Source: Sedimenticola sp.
GTDB lineage: Bacteria; Pseudomonadota; Gammaproteobacteria; Chromatiales; Chromatiaceae
DNA: 64,000 nt
Assembly (NCBI GenBank): GCA_011051655.1
Contig: DRKS01000003.1
Span: 1-64,000, forward strand
Reading direction: 5' to 3'
The notes under the pieces are model-generated. The model searched no databases, was not told the origin of the DNA, and saw nothing but the letters and a program-made list of their open reading frames with translations. This document shows, piece after piece, positions 25,366 to 33,629 of this stretch; position 1 is the stretch's first letter, and every line of letters begins with the position of its first letter. Position numbers and translations under genes: made by a program.

Positions 25366-26436
25366 CTACGTCTCCCTGTATACCCGTCCTTGTTCCACGT
25401 GAAACAGTCTCTTCTCTCCCAACACTGAAAAACAATCCTTCTCAATGCCTGTAAGGAACACCTGGGTGTCCAATCCTTGAAGCTCGTTGAGAAAGAGCTC
25501 CCGCTTTTCTTTGTCCAGCTCGGCAGGTAAATCATCAATCAAAAAAACAGGCCGAATCCCTTTCTCCCGCCGAACAACCCTTGCCTGGGCCAGATACAGG
25601 GCCGCTATTACCAACTTTTGTTCACCCCTTGATGCGGTTTTTTCAACCTTCTGCCCGGTCATCTCAATTTCTATGTCTGAGCGATGTGGTCCGCTTCCGG
25701 TAAATCCACGGCGGATATCATCATCCCTTCTTCTGATAAGATTCTCCATATACGCCTCTCCCCCCGGCCAACCCTTTTTATACTTAACCAACATTTCCTT
25801 CCCGCTTATCAGCCGACTTACCTCCTCCCTGAATACCGGCACCAATTTTTCAATATAACGACTCCTTTTCGTTTCCATCTCTTCTCCACTCTCGGCTATC
25901 ACCCTATCCCAGGCAAATGCCGTCTTTGGAGAGCCTCTAAGTGCGGCGTTCCTTTGCTTTAAAGCCTGGTGGTACCTATTGGACAGATGCATGAATTCTG
26001 GTTCCACGTGAAACACTCCCCAATCAATAAGCCTTCGCCTATAACTGGACCCTCTTTCCAGGATCTCGTGTGACCTCGGGATGAGTATTTGCAGCGGAAC
26101 CGCTTTTGCAAGAATGGATAATTTTTTAATGTTTTCCTGGTTGAGCCTGATCTGGGCGGCACATTTTCTTTTTTTTCTTATTCCAATGGTTTCAACCGCC
26201 CTGCCTTCCCTCTCAATTCTTCCGAAAATCTCCAGGCCTTCCTGGCCTTCAGCCACTAAAGGTCCTGTCTCCGTTCCCCTGAACGATCTCCCTCTCCCAA
26301 GCATGAATATGGACTCCAGAATCGCCGTCTTACCCGCGCCATTCCCACCCCACAGCACATTTATATCGGCGGAGGGTTCTAATTCTACGTCCTGGAGATT
26401 TCGAAGATTGTGAATTCTGAGCAGACTCAGGGGCAT
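25366..26436 (-). CDS. recF: DNA replication and repair protein RecF
   Basis: 356 aa SMC-like ATPase that helps load RecA at gaps with RecO and RecR. Walker A GGNGAGKTAIL (about 30-40), the ABC signature region ASRGEQKLVIAALYLAQ and Walker B FLIDDLPAELD are all present. ATG 26436 is 16 bases from the dnaN stop, so it belongs to the dnaA-dnaN-recF unit. Its coding sequence contains two parS-like 16-mers (25391-25406 and 26000-26015); both specify FHVE in the protein. The last codons, after HVEQ, are short and differ from many homologues. Confidence 0.97.
   Translation of the reverse strand: MPLSLLRIHNLRNLQDVELEPSADINVLWGGNGAGKTAILESIFMLGRGRSFRGTETGPLVAEGQEGLEIFGRIEREGRAVETIGIRKKRKCAAQIRLNQENIKKLSILAKAVPLQILIPRSHEILERGSSYRRRLIDWGVFHVEPEFMHLSNRYHQALKQRNAALRGSPKTAFAWDRVIAESGEEMETKRSRYIEKLVPVFREEVSRLISGKEMLVKYKKGWPGGEAYMENLIRRRDDDIRRGFTGSGPHRSDIEIEMTGQKVEKTASRGEQKLVIAALYLAQARVVRREKGIRPVFLIDDLPAELDKEKRELFLNELQGLDTQVFLTGIEKDCFSVLGEKRLFHVEQGRVYRET
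25391..25406. other. parS: parS-like ParB binding site 1, in the 3' end of recF
   Basis: TGTTCCACGTGAAACA matches the near-universal parS 16-mer TGTTNCACGTGAAACA, a dyad around CACGTG. It is about 3.7 kb from dnaA. parA and parB are encoded at 36344-38096 in the same window. Confidence 0.85.
26000..26015. other. parS: parS-like ParB binding site 2, in the middle of recF
   Basis: GGTTCCACGTGAAACA keeps the 14-base core GTTCCACGTGAAAC of parS and differs only at the first outer base. It is 609 bases from site 1, in the same orientation, and both encode FHVE in frame. Confidence 0.8.
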
Positions 26437-26452
26437 GTAATCCCTGTTTGGA

Positions 26453-27547
26453 CTAAAGCCGCATGGGCATTACGACATACCGGCTTTCATCCGTGTTCGA
26501 TGCATATATCAAACAGCTGGCATTGGCATCGCTCAGTTCTATCAGAACCTTATCCGTCGGTATTACGGACAATACATCAATGAGGTACCCGACATTAAAC
26601 CCGATGACCAGTTCATCACCTTCATAATGTACCTCGATTTCCTCCTCTGCTTCCTCCTGCTCCGGGTTGTGCGCCAACAGCTCCAATACATTCCTGCCGG
26701 CTTTAAACCTGATGCCCCTGTATTTTTCATTCGACAAAATAGAGGTTCGCTGCAGCGCCTGCTTCAGCTCGTCTCTATCCGCCTCAAGCCTGTTATCCGT
26801 GCTCCTTGGCAGCACTCCCCTGTAGTCCGGGTATTTCCCGTCGATCAGCTTGGTGGTAAAACTCAGGTTGCCGATATCCATCCTGGCATGGTTGCTGCTA
26901 ACCTCAACCCTGACCTCATTTTCAGAATCCGTTAATAACCGTCCAAGTTCCACGACCGCCTTCCGGGGCAGGATCACCTCAATCTCGGACGCCGTCTCGA
27001 AAGGCGCTTCACTCAAGGCCAGCCTGTGTCCATCTGTGGCGACGGTTCTGATCTTTCCCTCTTTCAGCTCCAGCAACATTCCGTTTAAGTAATAACGAAC
27101 ATCCTGTTGAGCCATGGCAAACTGTGTTTTTTCTATAAGCCTCTTCAGCAGTTTTTCAGGCAGCGAGAATCGTTCTCTGCTTATGCTTGATTCGATGGCA
27201 GGAAAATCCTGTGCGGGTAAGGTGCTGAGCGTAAACCTGCTGCGTCCCGCTCTCAGGGTGGCCCTTTCTCCCTCCAGGTTTATATCGATTTCGGAATTCT
27301 CGGGTAAGGCCTTACAAATATCGATCAGCTTTCTCGCCGGCAAGGTGAATTCCTGATCCAGGTCGCTGTCAACCCTGGTCCTGCTTTTGAGCTCTACTTC
27401 GAGATCCGTTGCCGTTATTGTCAGTTCCCCTTTTTCCACCCGGATCAAGACATTGGAGAGAATGGGCAATGTTTGCCTTCTTTCGACAACCCCCCCCACC
27501 TGTATCAGTGGTTTCAGCAGGGTATCTCTGTTTATTTTGACGTTCAT
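26453..27547 (-). CDS. dnaN: DNA polymerase III beta subunit (sliding clamp)
   Basis: 364 aa. Ring clamp that holds DNA polymerase III and other partners on DNA. Three repeated clamp folds span the length, and the C-terminus ends in YVVMPMRL, the family end motif. ATG 27547 starts MNVKINRDTLLKPL, as expected. It lies 227 bases from the dnaA stop, across an AT-rich region with DnaA boxes. Confidence 0.98.
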   Translation of the reverse strand: MNVKINRDTLLKPLIQVGGVVERRQTLPILSNVLIRVEKGELTITATDLEVELKSRTRVDSDLDQEFTLPARKLIDICKALPENSEIDINLEGERATLRAGRSRFTLSTLPAQDFPAIESSISRERFSLPEKLLKRLIEKTQFAMAQQDVRYYLNGMLLELKEGKIRTVATDGHRLALSEAPFETASEIEVILPRKAVVELGRLLTDSENEVRVEVSSNHARMDIGNLSFTTKLIDGKYPDYRGVLPRSTDNRLEADRDELKQALQRTSILSNEKYRGIRFKAGRNVLELLAHNPEQEEAEEEIEVHYEGDELVIGFNVGYLIDVLSVIPTDKVLIELSDANASCLIYASNTDESRYVVMPMRL

Positions 27548-27720
27548 GGCATTCGGGTCTCTAGTAATTAATATTAAGTTAAATAAAACATATCTATTAC
27601 TGTAATTAAGGCATCCAGCATGCTGGGATAACTATAATTTATCTAATATTTTCAAGTAGTTATGTTGTTTTTTATTTCAAACAACCGGCCTCTATTCCTG
27701 ATGCATGGCTGTATAAATAT

Positions 27721-27729
27721 TGTGGATAA
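27721..27729 (-). other. DnaA box, perfect
   Basis: TGTGGATAA on the plus strand, the complement of the consensus TTATCCACA. Confidence 0.8.
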
Positions 27730-27765
27730 GATTTAGATGGTGCCCGGTAAAAAAGCATCACCATC

Positions 27766-27774
27766 TTATCAACA
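27766..27774 (+). other. DnaA box, one mismatch
   Basis: TTATCAACA differs from TTATCCACA at the sixth base. It abuts the dnaA stop codon. Confidence 0.45.
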
Positions 27775-29130
27775 TCAGTTTGTGAGGGTTCTCAACAGGT
27801 TTCCATAATCCTCGGCTATTCTATTGTCGCTTTCCTTGAGTTCGGCGATTTTTCGGGTTGCATACAAAACCGTCGTATGATCCCTGCCCCCAAAGGCGTC
27901 TCCAATCTCCGGCAGGCTGTGAGTGGTCAATTCCTTTGCAAGGGTCATGGCCATTTGTCTGGGCCGCGCGATGGTGCGGCTGCGCTTACTGGAGAGCAGG
28001 TCCGCCGTTCGTATCTTGAAATACTCGGCTACGGTCTTTTGGATGTTTTCAATGGTGACCTGCTTGTCATGGGCGGCCAGCATATCCTTGAGGGCCTCCT
28101 TCGCAAAATCGAGGGATATGGGCTTGCCGGTAAAGCGGGCGCTTGCAATCACCCTCCGAAGTGCCCCTTCCAGTTCCCGGACGTTGGATCTGACCCGCTT
28201 GCCTATAAAAAAGGCCACTTCGTTGGGCAGATCCAGGTTAAAGAGCTGCATCGCCTTCCTTTTTAGAATGGCTACCCGGGTCTCGAGATCCGGGGGTTCG
28301 ATGGCGACGGTAAGCCCCCATCCAAAACGGGATCTCAACCGTTCCTCCAACCCTGTCACTTCCTTGGGGAAACGGTCGCTGGTAAGTATGATTTGTTGCT
28401 GCGACTCGAATAAGGCGTTGAAGGTATGGAAAAACTCCTCTTGTGACCGTTCCTTCCCGGCGAAAAACTGGACATCGTCGATCAACAGGGCATTGACGGA
28501 GCGGTAGCGCCGCTTGAAGTTTTCAATGGTGTTGTTCTGCAGGGCCTTGACCATTTCGGCTACAAAGCCTTCGGAATGCAGGTAAACGACCCTGGCTGAC
28601 GGATTGTTGTTTAGAATCATGTTGCCCACGGCGTGCAACAGGTGTGTCTTTCCAAGCCCGACGCCGCCGTAGATGAACAGAGGGTTGTAGGCAACGCCGG
28701 GATTATCGCCGATCTGTATCGATGCCGCCCTGGCGAGCTGGTTGGATTTGCCCTCGACAAAGGTGTCGATGGTGAAATTGGGGTTTATGTTGCTTTCGAG
28801 GCCCGCGGCCGGTGATTCTTTTGCGGCCTGTTTGGGGGCGCCCTTCATGCCGGGATGAAGAACGCCGGGTGCGGGTGTTTTGGCGGCCGACGGCCGGCTG
28901 CCGATTTCCAGTACGGCGGAGAGGGTTCCGTTCCCGCAAATGTCGTTCAAATAGGCGTTGATCCGGGAAAGGTAATGGCTGTTCACCCAATCGAGCACGA
29001 ACTTGTTGGGGGCCAACAGGCGGATACGGCTGGATTCCTGTATGGCCTGCAGCGGCCGGATCCAGGTATTGAATTGTTGGGGAGGCAGTTCCTCCTCAAG
29101 GCAGCTGACGCACCTCTTCCACTGGTCCAA
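27775..29130 (-). CDS. dnaA: Chromosomal replication initiator DnaA
   Basis: 451 aa. Binds DnaA boxes and opens the origin. Domain I holds [21 protein letters not shown] at the N-terminus in shortened form; a proline/alanine-rich linker spans about 75-110. The AAA+ domain has Walker A GGVGLGKT (155-162) and Walker [10 protein letters not shown] (about 215-223). The C-terminal DNA-binding domain has [11 protein letters not shown]. The start is TTG 29130, ten bases after AGGAG; a weak codon may limit DnaA level. It leads the dnaA-dnaN-recF series. Confidence 0.97.
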   Translation of the reverse strand: MDQWKRCVSCLEEELPPQQFNTWIRPLQAIQESSRIRLLAPNKFVLDWVNSHYLSRINAYLNDICGNGTLSAVLEIGSRPSAAKTPAPGVLHPGMKGAPKQAAKESPAAGLESNINPNFTIDTFVEGKSNQLARAASIQIGDNPGVAYNPLFIYGGVGLGKTHLLHAVGNMILNNNPSARVVYLHSEGFVAEMVKALQNNTIENFKRRYRSVNALLIDDVQFFAGKERSQEEFFHTFNALFESQQQIILTSDRFPKEVTGLEERLRSRFGWGLTVAIEPPDLETRVAILKRKAMQLFNLDLPNEVAFFIGKRVRSNVRELEGALRRVIASARFTGKPISLDFAKEALKDMLAAHDKQVTIENIQKTVAEYFKIRTADLLSSKRSRTIARPRQMAMTLAKELTTHSLPEIGDAFGGRDHTTVLYATRKIAELKESDNRIAEDYGNLLRTLTN

Positions 29131-29278
29131 CGGATTTTATCTCCTAAAGCAGGGGCAGACAGAACTCTAGCAGTGGCCTTGGATGACCCGGATCGGGATA
29201 ACATAGCAGGCAGGCAATAATATCTGCCGCTGTTATTATGGACTGCTGATTCTGCAAGTCTACTCCGGTTGAAAGGAC

Positions 29279-29287
29279 TTATCCACA
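29279..29287 (+). other. DnaA box, perfect
   Basis: TTATCCACA, exact consensus, 23 bases before the rpmH -35 element. Confidence 0.8.
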
Positions 29288-29309
29288 GGGAGTTTCTCGC
29301 TTCTTTATA

Positions 29310-29339
29310 TTGACATGCGGCCGCTTGCATCAGTATCCT
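29310..29339 (+). promoter_or_regulatory. rpmH-rnpA promoter
   Basis: TTGACA (29310-29315), 18-base spacer, TATCCT (29334-29339). The -35 is perfect. It lies 64 bases upstream of the rpmH start. Confidence 0.6.
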
Positions 29340-29403
29340 ATGCGGCCTTTTTTACCGGCTTTTCCGTTTGAACGACGGTTGAGCTGAAATCCGGAAGATT
29401 GTC

Positions 29404-29538
29404 ATGAAAAGAACTTTTCAGCCCAGTAACCTGAAGCGGGCGCGCACCCATGGTTTCCGTGCCCGGATGGCCACGAAAAGCGGTCAGAAAGTCATTAAAT
29501 CCCGCCGGGCCAAGGGCCGGGTTCGCCTGACCCCCTAG
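29404..29538 (+). CDS. rpmH: 50S ribosomal protein L34
   Basis: 44 aa, too short for many gene callers. Sequence starts [20 protein letters not shown] and ends in a run of basic residues then VRLTP, typical of L34. It is the first gene of the rpmH-rnpA-yidC unit, thirteen bases before rnpA. Confidence 0.98.
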   Translation: MKRTFQPSNLKRARTHGFRARMATKSGQKVIKSRRAKGRVRLTP

Positions 29539-29551
29539 GCTGGATAATAAT

Positions 29552-29908
29552 TTGGCAGCGGAAACAGATTCTTTTCCGCGCAAAAACAGATTGCTCAAGG
29601 CTGCTGACTTCAGCCGGGTCTTCAGACAACCGAAAAAGTCAGCGGATGAGTGTTTTACCATTCTCTGGCGGAAGAACGATTTAGACTATGCGCGGCTGGG
29701 GCTGGCGATATCGAAGAAAAACGTTCGGCGGGCCGTTGACCGCAACCGGCTAAAGCGCCTGATCAGGGAAAGTTTCCGTCATAAGATCAGCCGTCTGCCA
29801 AGCGTTGATATCGTGATAATGAGCCGCCGCCAGATTGCGGATCGCTCTAATCAGGCCATCTTCAGTTCCCTCAATAAGCACTGGGAAAAACTAATCCGAC
29901 ATGGATAA
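29552..29908 (+). CDS. rnpA: Ribonuclease P protein component
   Basis: 118 aa. Protein cofactor of RNase P, which trims tRNA 5' ends. The RNR-type motif is present in RRAVDRNRLKRLIRESFR. Start is TTG 29552. The stop lies eight bases inside yidC. The small gene yidD, usually between rnpA and yidC, is absent because the two genes overlap. Confidence 0.96.
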   Translation: MAAETDSFPRKNRLLKAADFSRVFRQPKKSADECFTILWRKNDLDYARLGLAISKKNVRRAVDRNRLKRLIRESFRHKISRLPSVDIVIMSRRQIADRSNQAIFSSLNKHWEKLIRHG

Positions 29909-31556
29909 TATTCGCCTTCTGTTAATCGGCGCCTTCGCTATGGTCCTCTTGATGCTCTGGCAGGCGTGGCAGCAAGATTATGGCCCGAAGCCGGCGCCGG
30001 CCACGGCTGCCGGCGCGGCCAAGAGCGGCTCGGCCGGGCCGGAGGCCGTTCCCGAAGTCCAGGTGGCCTCGTCCACTCCCGACAGCGGGACCCAGGCAGA
30101 AGTCCCACAGGCGGATGAGGCCTCCAAGGCCCCTACCATTTCGGTCAAGACAGACCTGCTGGACGTTGAAATCAGCACCAGGGGTGGTGAAATCCTCAAT
30201 GTCTTTCTGCGCGACTATCCAAGCTCCCTGGAAACGCCGGATATCAAATTCCAGTTGTTGAATTCGGGCCCGGAAAACCGCTTCATTGCACAGTCCGGGC
30301 TGATCGGCGCCGATAAAGGAACGGCGCCCACCCATGAAACCCTGTATCAGGCCGAACGGCAGGAATTCAGCCTGGCGGAGGGCGAGGATACAGTGGAGGC
30401 GGCCCTCTTTTGGCAGCATCCCTCCGGCGTCAAGATCACCAAGCGTTATATCTTCAAACGGGGTAGCTATCAGGTTGAACACCGGCATGAGATAGAGAAC
30501 CGTTCGGGCAACATCTGGACGGCCCGGGAGTACCGCCAGTTACAACGCAGCAGGCCCCCTGAGGATCGAAGCAAAGGCTTCGTATACACCTACACCGGTG
30601 CGGCCATTTATAGCCCCGAAGAGAAATATGAAAAGATTTCCTTCGATGACATGGATGACGCCAAGCTCGATCGGGATGTGACCGGTGGCTGGATCTCCAT
30701 GATCCAGCACTATTTTCTTGCCGCCTGGATACCGCCCGTCGACGAGAAGGATCATTTCTACAGCAAGAAACTGCCGGGCAACCGGTATGCCATAGGCATG
30801 TACACCCCCGCCGTCAATGTGGCGGATGGCGCCACCCACAGCTTCTCCAGCCGGCTCTTCATCGGGCCCAAGCTTCAACATCGGATGGCGGAGGCAGCCA
30901 CTGGCCTGGAGCTGACGGTGGACTACGGTTGGCTGACGGTGCTGGCTCAGCCGATTTACTGGTTATTGGAGAAAATACATTCCCTCACGGGTAATTGGGG
31001 CTGGTCCATCATCATCCTCACGATGTTGATCAAGGCCGGTTTTTTCAAGCTCTCCGAGGCCAGTTACAAGTCCATGGCCAATATGCGCAAGCTGGCCCCC
31101 CGCATGCAGGCCCTGAAGGACCGCTACGGCGATGACAAGGCGGCCTTGCAGCAGGCGACGATGAAGCTGTACAAGGAGGAGAAGATCAATCCGCTGGGCG
31201 GCTGTCTTCCCATCCTGGTCCAGATTCCGGTGTTCATCGCCCTCTATTGGGTGCTGCTGGAGAGCGTCGAGCTGCGCCAGGCGCCCTTCATCTTCTGGAT
31301 CAAGGACCTGTCCATCAAGGATCCCTACTATGTCCTGCCGGTGATCATGGGCGTCTCCATGCTGGTGCAGCAAAAACTGAACCCGGCGCCGGTGGACCCC
31401 ATGCAGGCCAAGATCATGATGATGCTGCCCTTTGTGTTTACCGTCTTCTTTGCTTTCTTTCCATCGGGACTGGTGCTCTACTGGGTGGTCAACAACATTT
31501 TGTCCATCTCCCAGCAGTGGTATATAACGCGGCAGATAGAAAAGGCCGCCAAATAA
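29901..31556 (+). CDS. yidC: Membrane protein insertase YidC
   Basis: 551 aa. Inserts and folds inner-membrane proteins, with or without SecYEG; the ATP synthase subunits encoded downstream are classic clients. The N-terminal membrane anchor (about 5-22), an alanine/proline-rich linker, the large periplasmic beta domain (about 80-340) and the five-helix Oxa1-like core (about 355-540) with [20 protein letters not shown] are clear. ATG 29901 lies within rnpA. It is followed by mnmE after about 20 bases. Confidence 0.97.
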   Translation: MDNIRLLLIGAFAMVLLMLWQAWQQDYGPKPAPATAAGAAKSGSAGPEAVPEVQVASSTPDSGTQAEVPQADEASKAPTISVKTDLLDVEISTRGGEILNVFLRDYPSSLETPDIKFQLLNSGPENRFIAQSGLIGADKGTAPTHETLYQAERQEFSLAEGEDTVEAALFWQHPSGVKITKRYIFKRGSYQVEHRHEIENRSGNIWTAREYRQLQRSRPPEDRSKGFVYTYTGAAIYSPEEKYEKISFDDMDDAKLDRDVTGGWISMIQHYFLAAWIPPVDEKDHFYSKKLPGNRYAIGMYTPAVNVADGATHSFSSRLFIGPKLQHRMAEAATGLELTVDYGWLTVLAQPIYWLLEKIHSLTGNWGWSIIILTMLIKAGFFKLSEASYKSMANMRKLAPRMQALKDRYGDDKAALQQATMKLYKEEKINPLGGCLPILVQIPVFIALYWVLLESVELRQAPFIFWIKDLSIKDPYYVLPVIMGVSMLVQQKLNPAPVDPMQAKIMMMLPFVFTVFFAFFPSGLVLYWVVNNILSISQQWYITRQIEKAAK

Positions 31557-31576
31557 CACTGACGCCCGATTCGCCC

Positions 31577-32923
31577 GTGCAAGGCCGGGATACCATCGCC
31601 GCCATCGCCACCCCCAGGGGCCGTGGCGGCGTTGGCATCGTCAGGGTATCGGGAAAGGCCTGCGCCGAAATCGCCAACGCCATCCTCGGACAGGTGCCCG
31701 AGCCGCGGCACGCCTGTTTCTCTCATTTCAAAGACGCCTGCGGCGGCAGCATCGACGAGGGTATAGCCCTGTTTTTCCCCGCTCCAAGGTCTTTCACCGG
31801 CGAGGACGTACTTGAACTCCAGGGCCACGGCGGCCCCGTTGTCATGGATCTCCTGCTGGCGCGGGTGCTGGAGCTGGGTGCCCGCCTGGCCCGGCCGGGG
31901 GAGTTCAGCGAGCGGGCCTTTCTGAATGACAAGCTCGACCTGGTCCAGGCCGAGGCCATTGCCGATCTCATTGAGGCCGATACCGCCGCCGCCGCGCGGC
32001 TGGCCAGCCGTTCCCTCCAGGGGGAATTCTCCCGCTGCGTGCATGAGCTGGTGGACGCCATCACCCGGCTGCGCATCTATGTGGAGGCGGCCATCGATTT
32101 TCCGGAGGAGGAGATCGATTTTCTATCGGATGGCAAAGTAAGCGCTGACTTACAGTCTGTCCTCGACCGGCTGAAGGCCGTCAAGCAGAGTGCGGGGGTG
32201 GGCCGGTTGCTGCGGGACGGTATGCAGCTGGTCATCGCCGGCCGCCCAAATGCCGGAAAATCCAGCCTGCTCAACGCCCTGTCCGGCAGGGAGAGCGCCA
32301 TTGTGACGGAAATCCCCGGCACCACCCGCGACCTGCTGCGGGAGCAGATCCAGATCGACGGCATGCCGCTCCATCTCATAGACACCGCGGGCCTGCGCGA
32401 GCATGCGGAAGCGATCGAGCGCGAGGGCATCCGCCGCGCCCGCGAGGAGATTGGCCGGGCCGACCGGGTCCTCTGGGTCTTCGACGACCAGTCGGACCCG
32501 GCGCACGACGCCCTGGATCGCCGCAGTCTCCCTCCGGATATCCCTCTGACCCTGGTGCGCAACAAGATCGACCTTACGGGAACCGCCGCCGGATTACGCC
32601 AAACCGATGCAGGGCCGGAGATCTCCATTTCGGCCACCACCGGCGCGGGCATGGACCAATTGCGGGAGCATCTCAAGCAGAGCATGGGCTACCATGGCGC
32701 AGGTGAGGGGGAGTTCATCGCCCGCCGACGCCACCTCGACGCCCTGGACCGGGCCAGGGCCCATCTTGTTCAGGGGCAGGCGGTTTTGCTCCAGGCCGGC
32801 AGTGGAGAGCTGTTGGCGGAGGATCTGCGCCAGGCCCGGCAGGCCTTGTCGGAGATAACGGGTGAATTCACCTCCGAGGATCTCCTGGGGGAGATCTTCT
32901 CCAGTTTTTGCATAGGAAAGTGA
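31577..32923 (+). CDS. mnmE: tRNA modification GTPase MnmE
   Basis: 448 aa. With MnmG it adds carboxymethylaminomethyl groups to wobble uridines of tRNA. The N-terminus [16 protein letters not shown] is conserved, G1 [10 protein letters not shown] lies at about 221, G3 DTAGLRE, and the C-terminal FCIGK catalytic cysteine motif is intact. GTG 31577 is the best start, because the protein aligns with E. coli from the next residues; there is no strong ribosome site, so coupling to yidC is likely. Confidence 0.95.
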   Translation: MQGRDTIAAIATPRGRGGVGIVRVSGKACAEIANAILGQVPEPRHACFSHFKDACGGSIDEGIALFFPAPRSFTGEDVLELQGHGGPVVMDLLLARVLELGARLARPGEFSERAFLNDKLDLVQAEAIADLIEADTAAAARLASRSLQGEFSRCVHELVDAITRLRIYVEAAIDFPEEEIDFLSDGKVSADLQSVLDRLKAVKQSAGVGRLLRDGMQLVIAGRPNAGKSSLLNALSGRESAIVTEIPGTTRDLLREQIQIDGMPLHLIDTAGLREHAEAIEREGIRRAREEIGRADRVLWVFDDQSDPAHDALDRRSLPPDIPLTLVRNKIDLTGTAAGLRQTDAGPEISISATTGAGMDQLREHLKQSMGYHGAGEGEFIARRRHLDALDRARAHLVQGQAVLLQAGSGELLAEDLRQARQALSEITGEFTSEDLLGEIFSSFCIGK

Positions 32924-32938
32924 GAATGCCGAAAGGGA

Positions 32939-33187
32939 TCAGGCCACGTTCTTGAACTTGACCCTGCCCTGAGCCGGGAAGCTGAGAATACCCTTTTGCC
33001 GGCGCAGCTCCCGCAAGTACAGCTTCCCGGCCCGGTATCCTTCCCGGAAGGAGAGCCGCAACTCCCGGGCCTTTCTTATCTGGCCACCCTTGAGGGCGTG
33101 CAGAAAACCGGAGCAGAAGCGTTGTTCGATGAGATGCCCAGGTATGGCGATGCCGATTTCCTGGGGGGTTGGATAGCGGTGCTGCAT
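32939..33187 (-). CDS. Small basic protein of unknown function
   Basis: 82 aa, rich in Arg, Lys and Gly, no membrane segment or signal peptide, one Cys. I do not recognise the family. Support for a real gene is a strong ribosome site, GGGAGG six bases before ATG 33187, and sensible codon usage. It ends 15 bases from mnmE, convergent with it. A TATAAC -10-like hexamer lies in the upstream 33188-33270 stretch. The repeat element starts at 33271. A function cannot be given. Confidence 0.6.
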   Translation of the reverse strand: MQHRYPTPQEIGIAIPGHLIEQRFCSGFLHALKGGQIRKARELRLSFREGYRAGKLYLRELRRQKGILSFPAQGRVKFKNVA

Positions 33188-33270
33188 GGCGAACCTCCCG
33201 CATGCAATTGATGTTGTTATAAACAGCGGCGGCGGGAGTGAAACCTTAAGGCCTTAGCCCGGCCGCGTAC

Positions 33271-33594
33271 GCTTAACCCGCATTTCTCACCAGGATTTGG
33301 ATTTTTGGGGCAAGCTGGCGAAGCAGGTTGGACGATCGGCCGCCGAAGCATAGCCGTAGCTATGATTCAAGGCTGATCGTTCAAGATGCGAAGCCAGATT
33401 GATGGAATACATCCTTGTATTCCACCCCTTCGGGGTCGCTGCGCGGTCCAAATTCGCTCCAGGCGAATTTGTGTTCCAAAAACCAAATAGGACAGAGCAT
33501 AAATGAACCGCCATCACCTTATGAGGCTAAGTACATTGAATTTCATAAATTTCTCAATTAACCGGGTCCGCCTGGTGAGAAATGCGGGTTAAGC
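33271..33594 (+). repeat. Structured element with perfect 24-bp terminal inverted repeats (copy 2)
   Basis: The ends 33271-33294 and 33571-33594 are perfect inverted repeats of 24 bases, starting GCTTAACCCGCATTTCTC. Inside is an imperfect long hairpin (33315-33397) with apex CATAGC-CGTA-GCTATG (33349-33364). Three short perfect hairpins follow: 33404-33423, 33424-33436 and 33450-33470. The subterminal ATTTGGATTTTTGG (33295-33308) is a near inverted match of 33476-33488. This 442-base gap (33188-33629) has no other gene. It looks like a MITE or decayed IS; no transposase is present. It ends about 35 bases before mnmG. Confidence 0.85.
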
Positions 33595-33629
33595 TAAAAT
33601 AGGCCGCTTTCCCGGCGGTTTTCTGAGCT

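Larger units (their letters stand above)
27548..27774. other. oriC: dnaA-dnaN intergenic region, candidate oriC or part of it
   Basis: 227 bases between dnaN and dnaA. The part 27554-27680 is strikingly AT-rich against the GC-rich background and could be the unwinding element. A perfect DnaA box lies at 27721-27729 and a one-mismatch box at 27766-27774. Gene orientation diverges around dnaA. Many gammaproteobacteria use either this gap or the rpmH-dnaA gap as origin; the sequence alone does not decide. Confidence 0.6.
29131..29403. promoter_or_regulatory. dnaA-rpmH divergent intergenic region
   Basis: 273 bases that hold the divergent promoters of dnaA and rpmH, and a perfect DnaA box at 29279-29287. 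A TTATCCCGA half-match lies on the minus strand near 29190-29198. In pseudomonads oriC lies in this gap, so it may be the origin or share the function with 27548-27774. The box near the dnaA promoter could also serve autoregulation. Confidence 0.6.

Noticed and set aside
33287-33517. 76-codon minus-strand frame inside the repeat element
   Set aside because: Spans hairpins and the removable 72-bp module, lacks a ribosome site, and is disrupted in copy 1.
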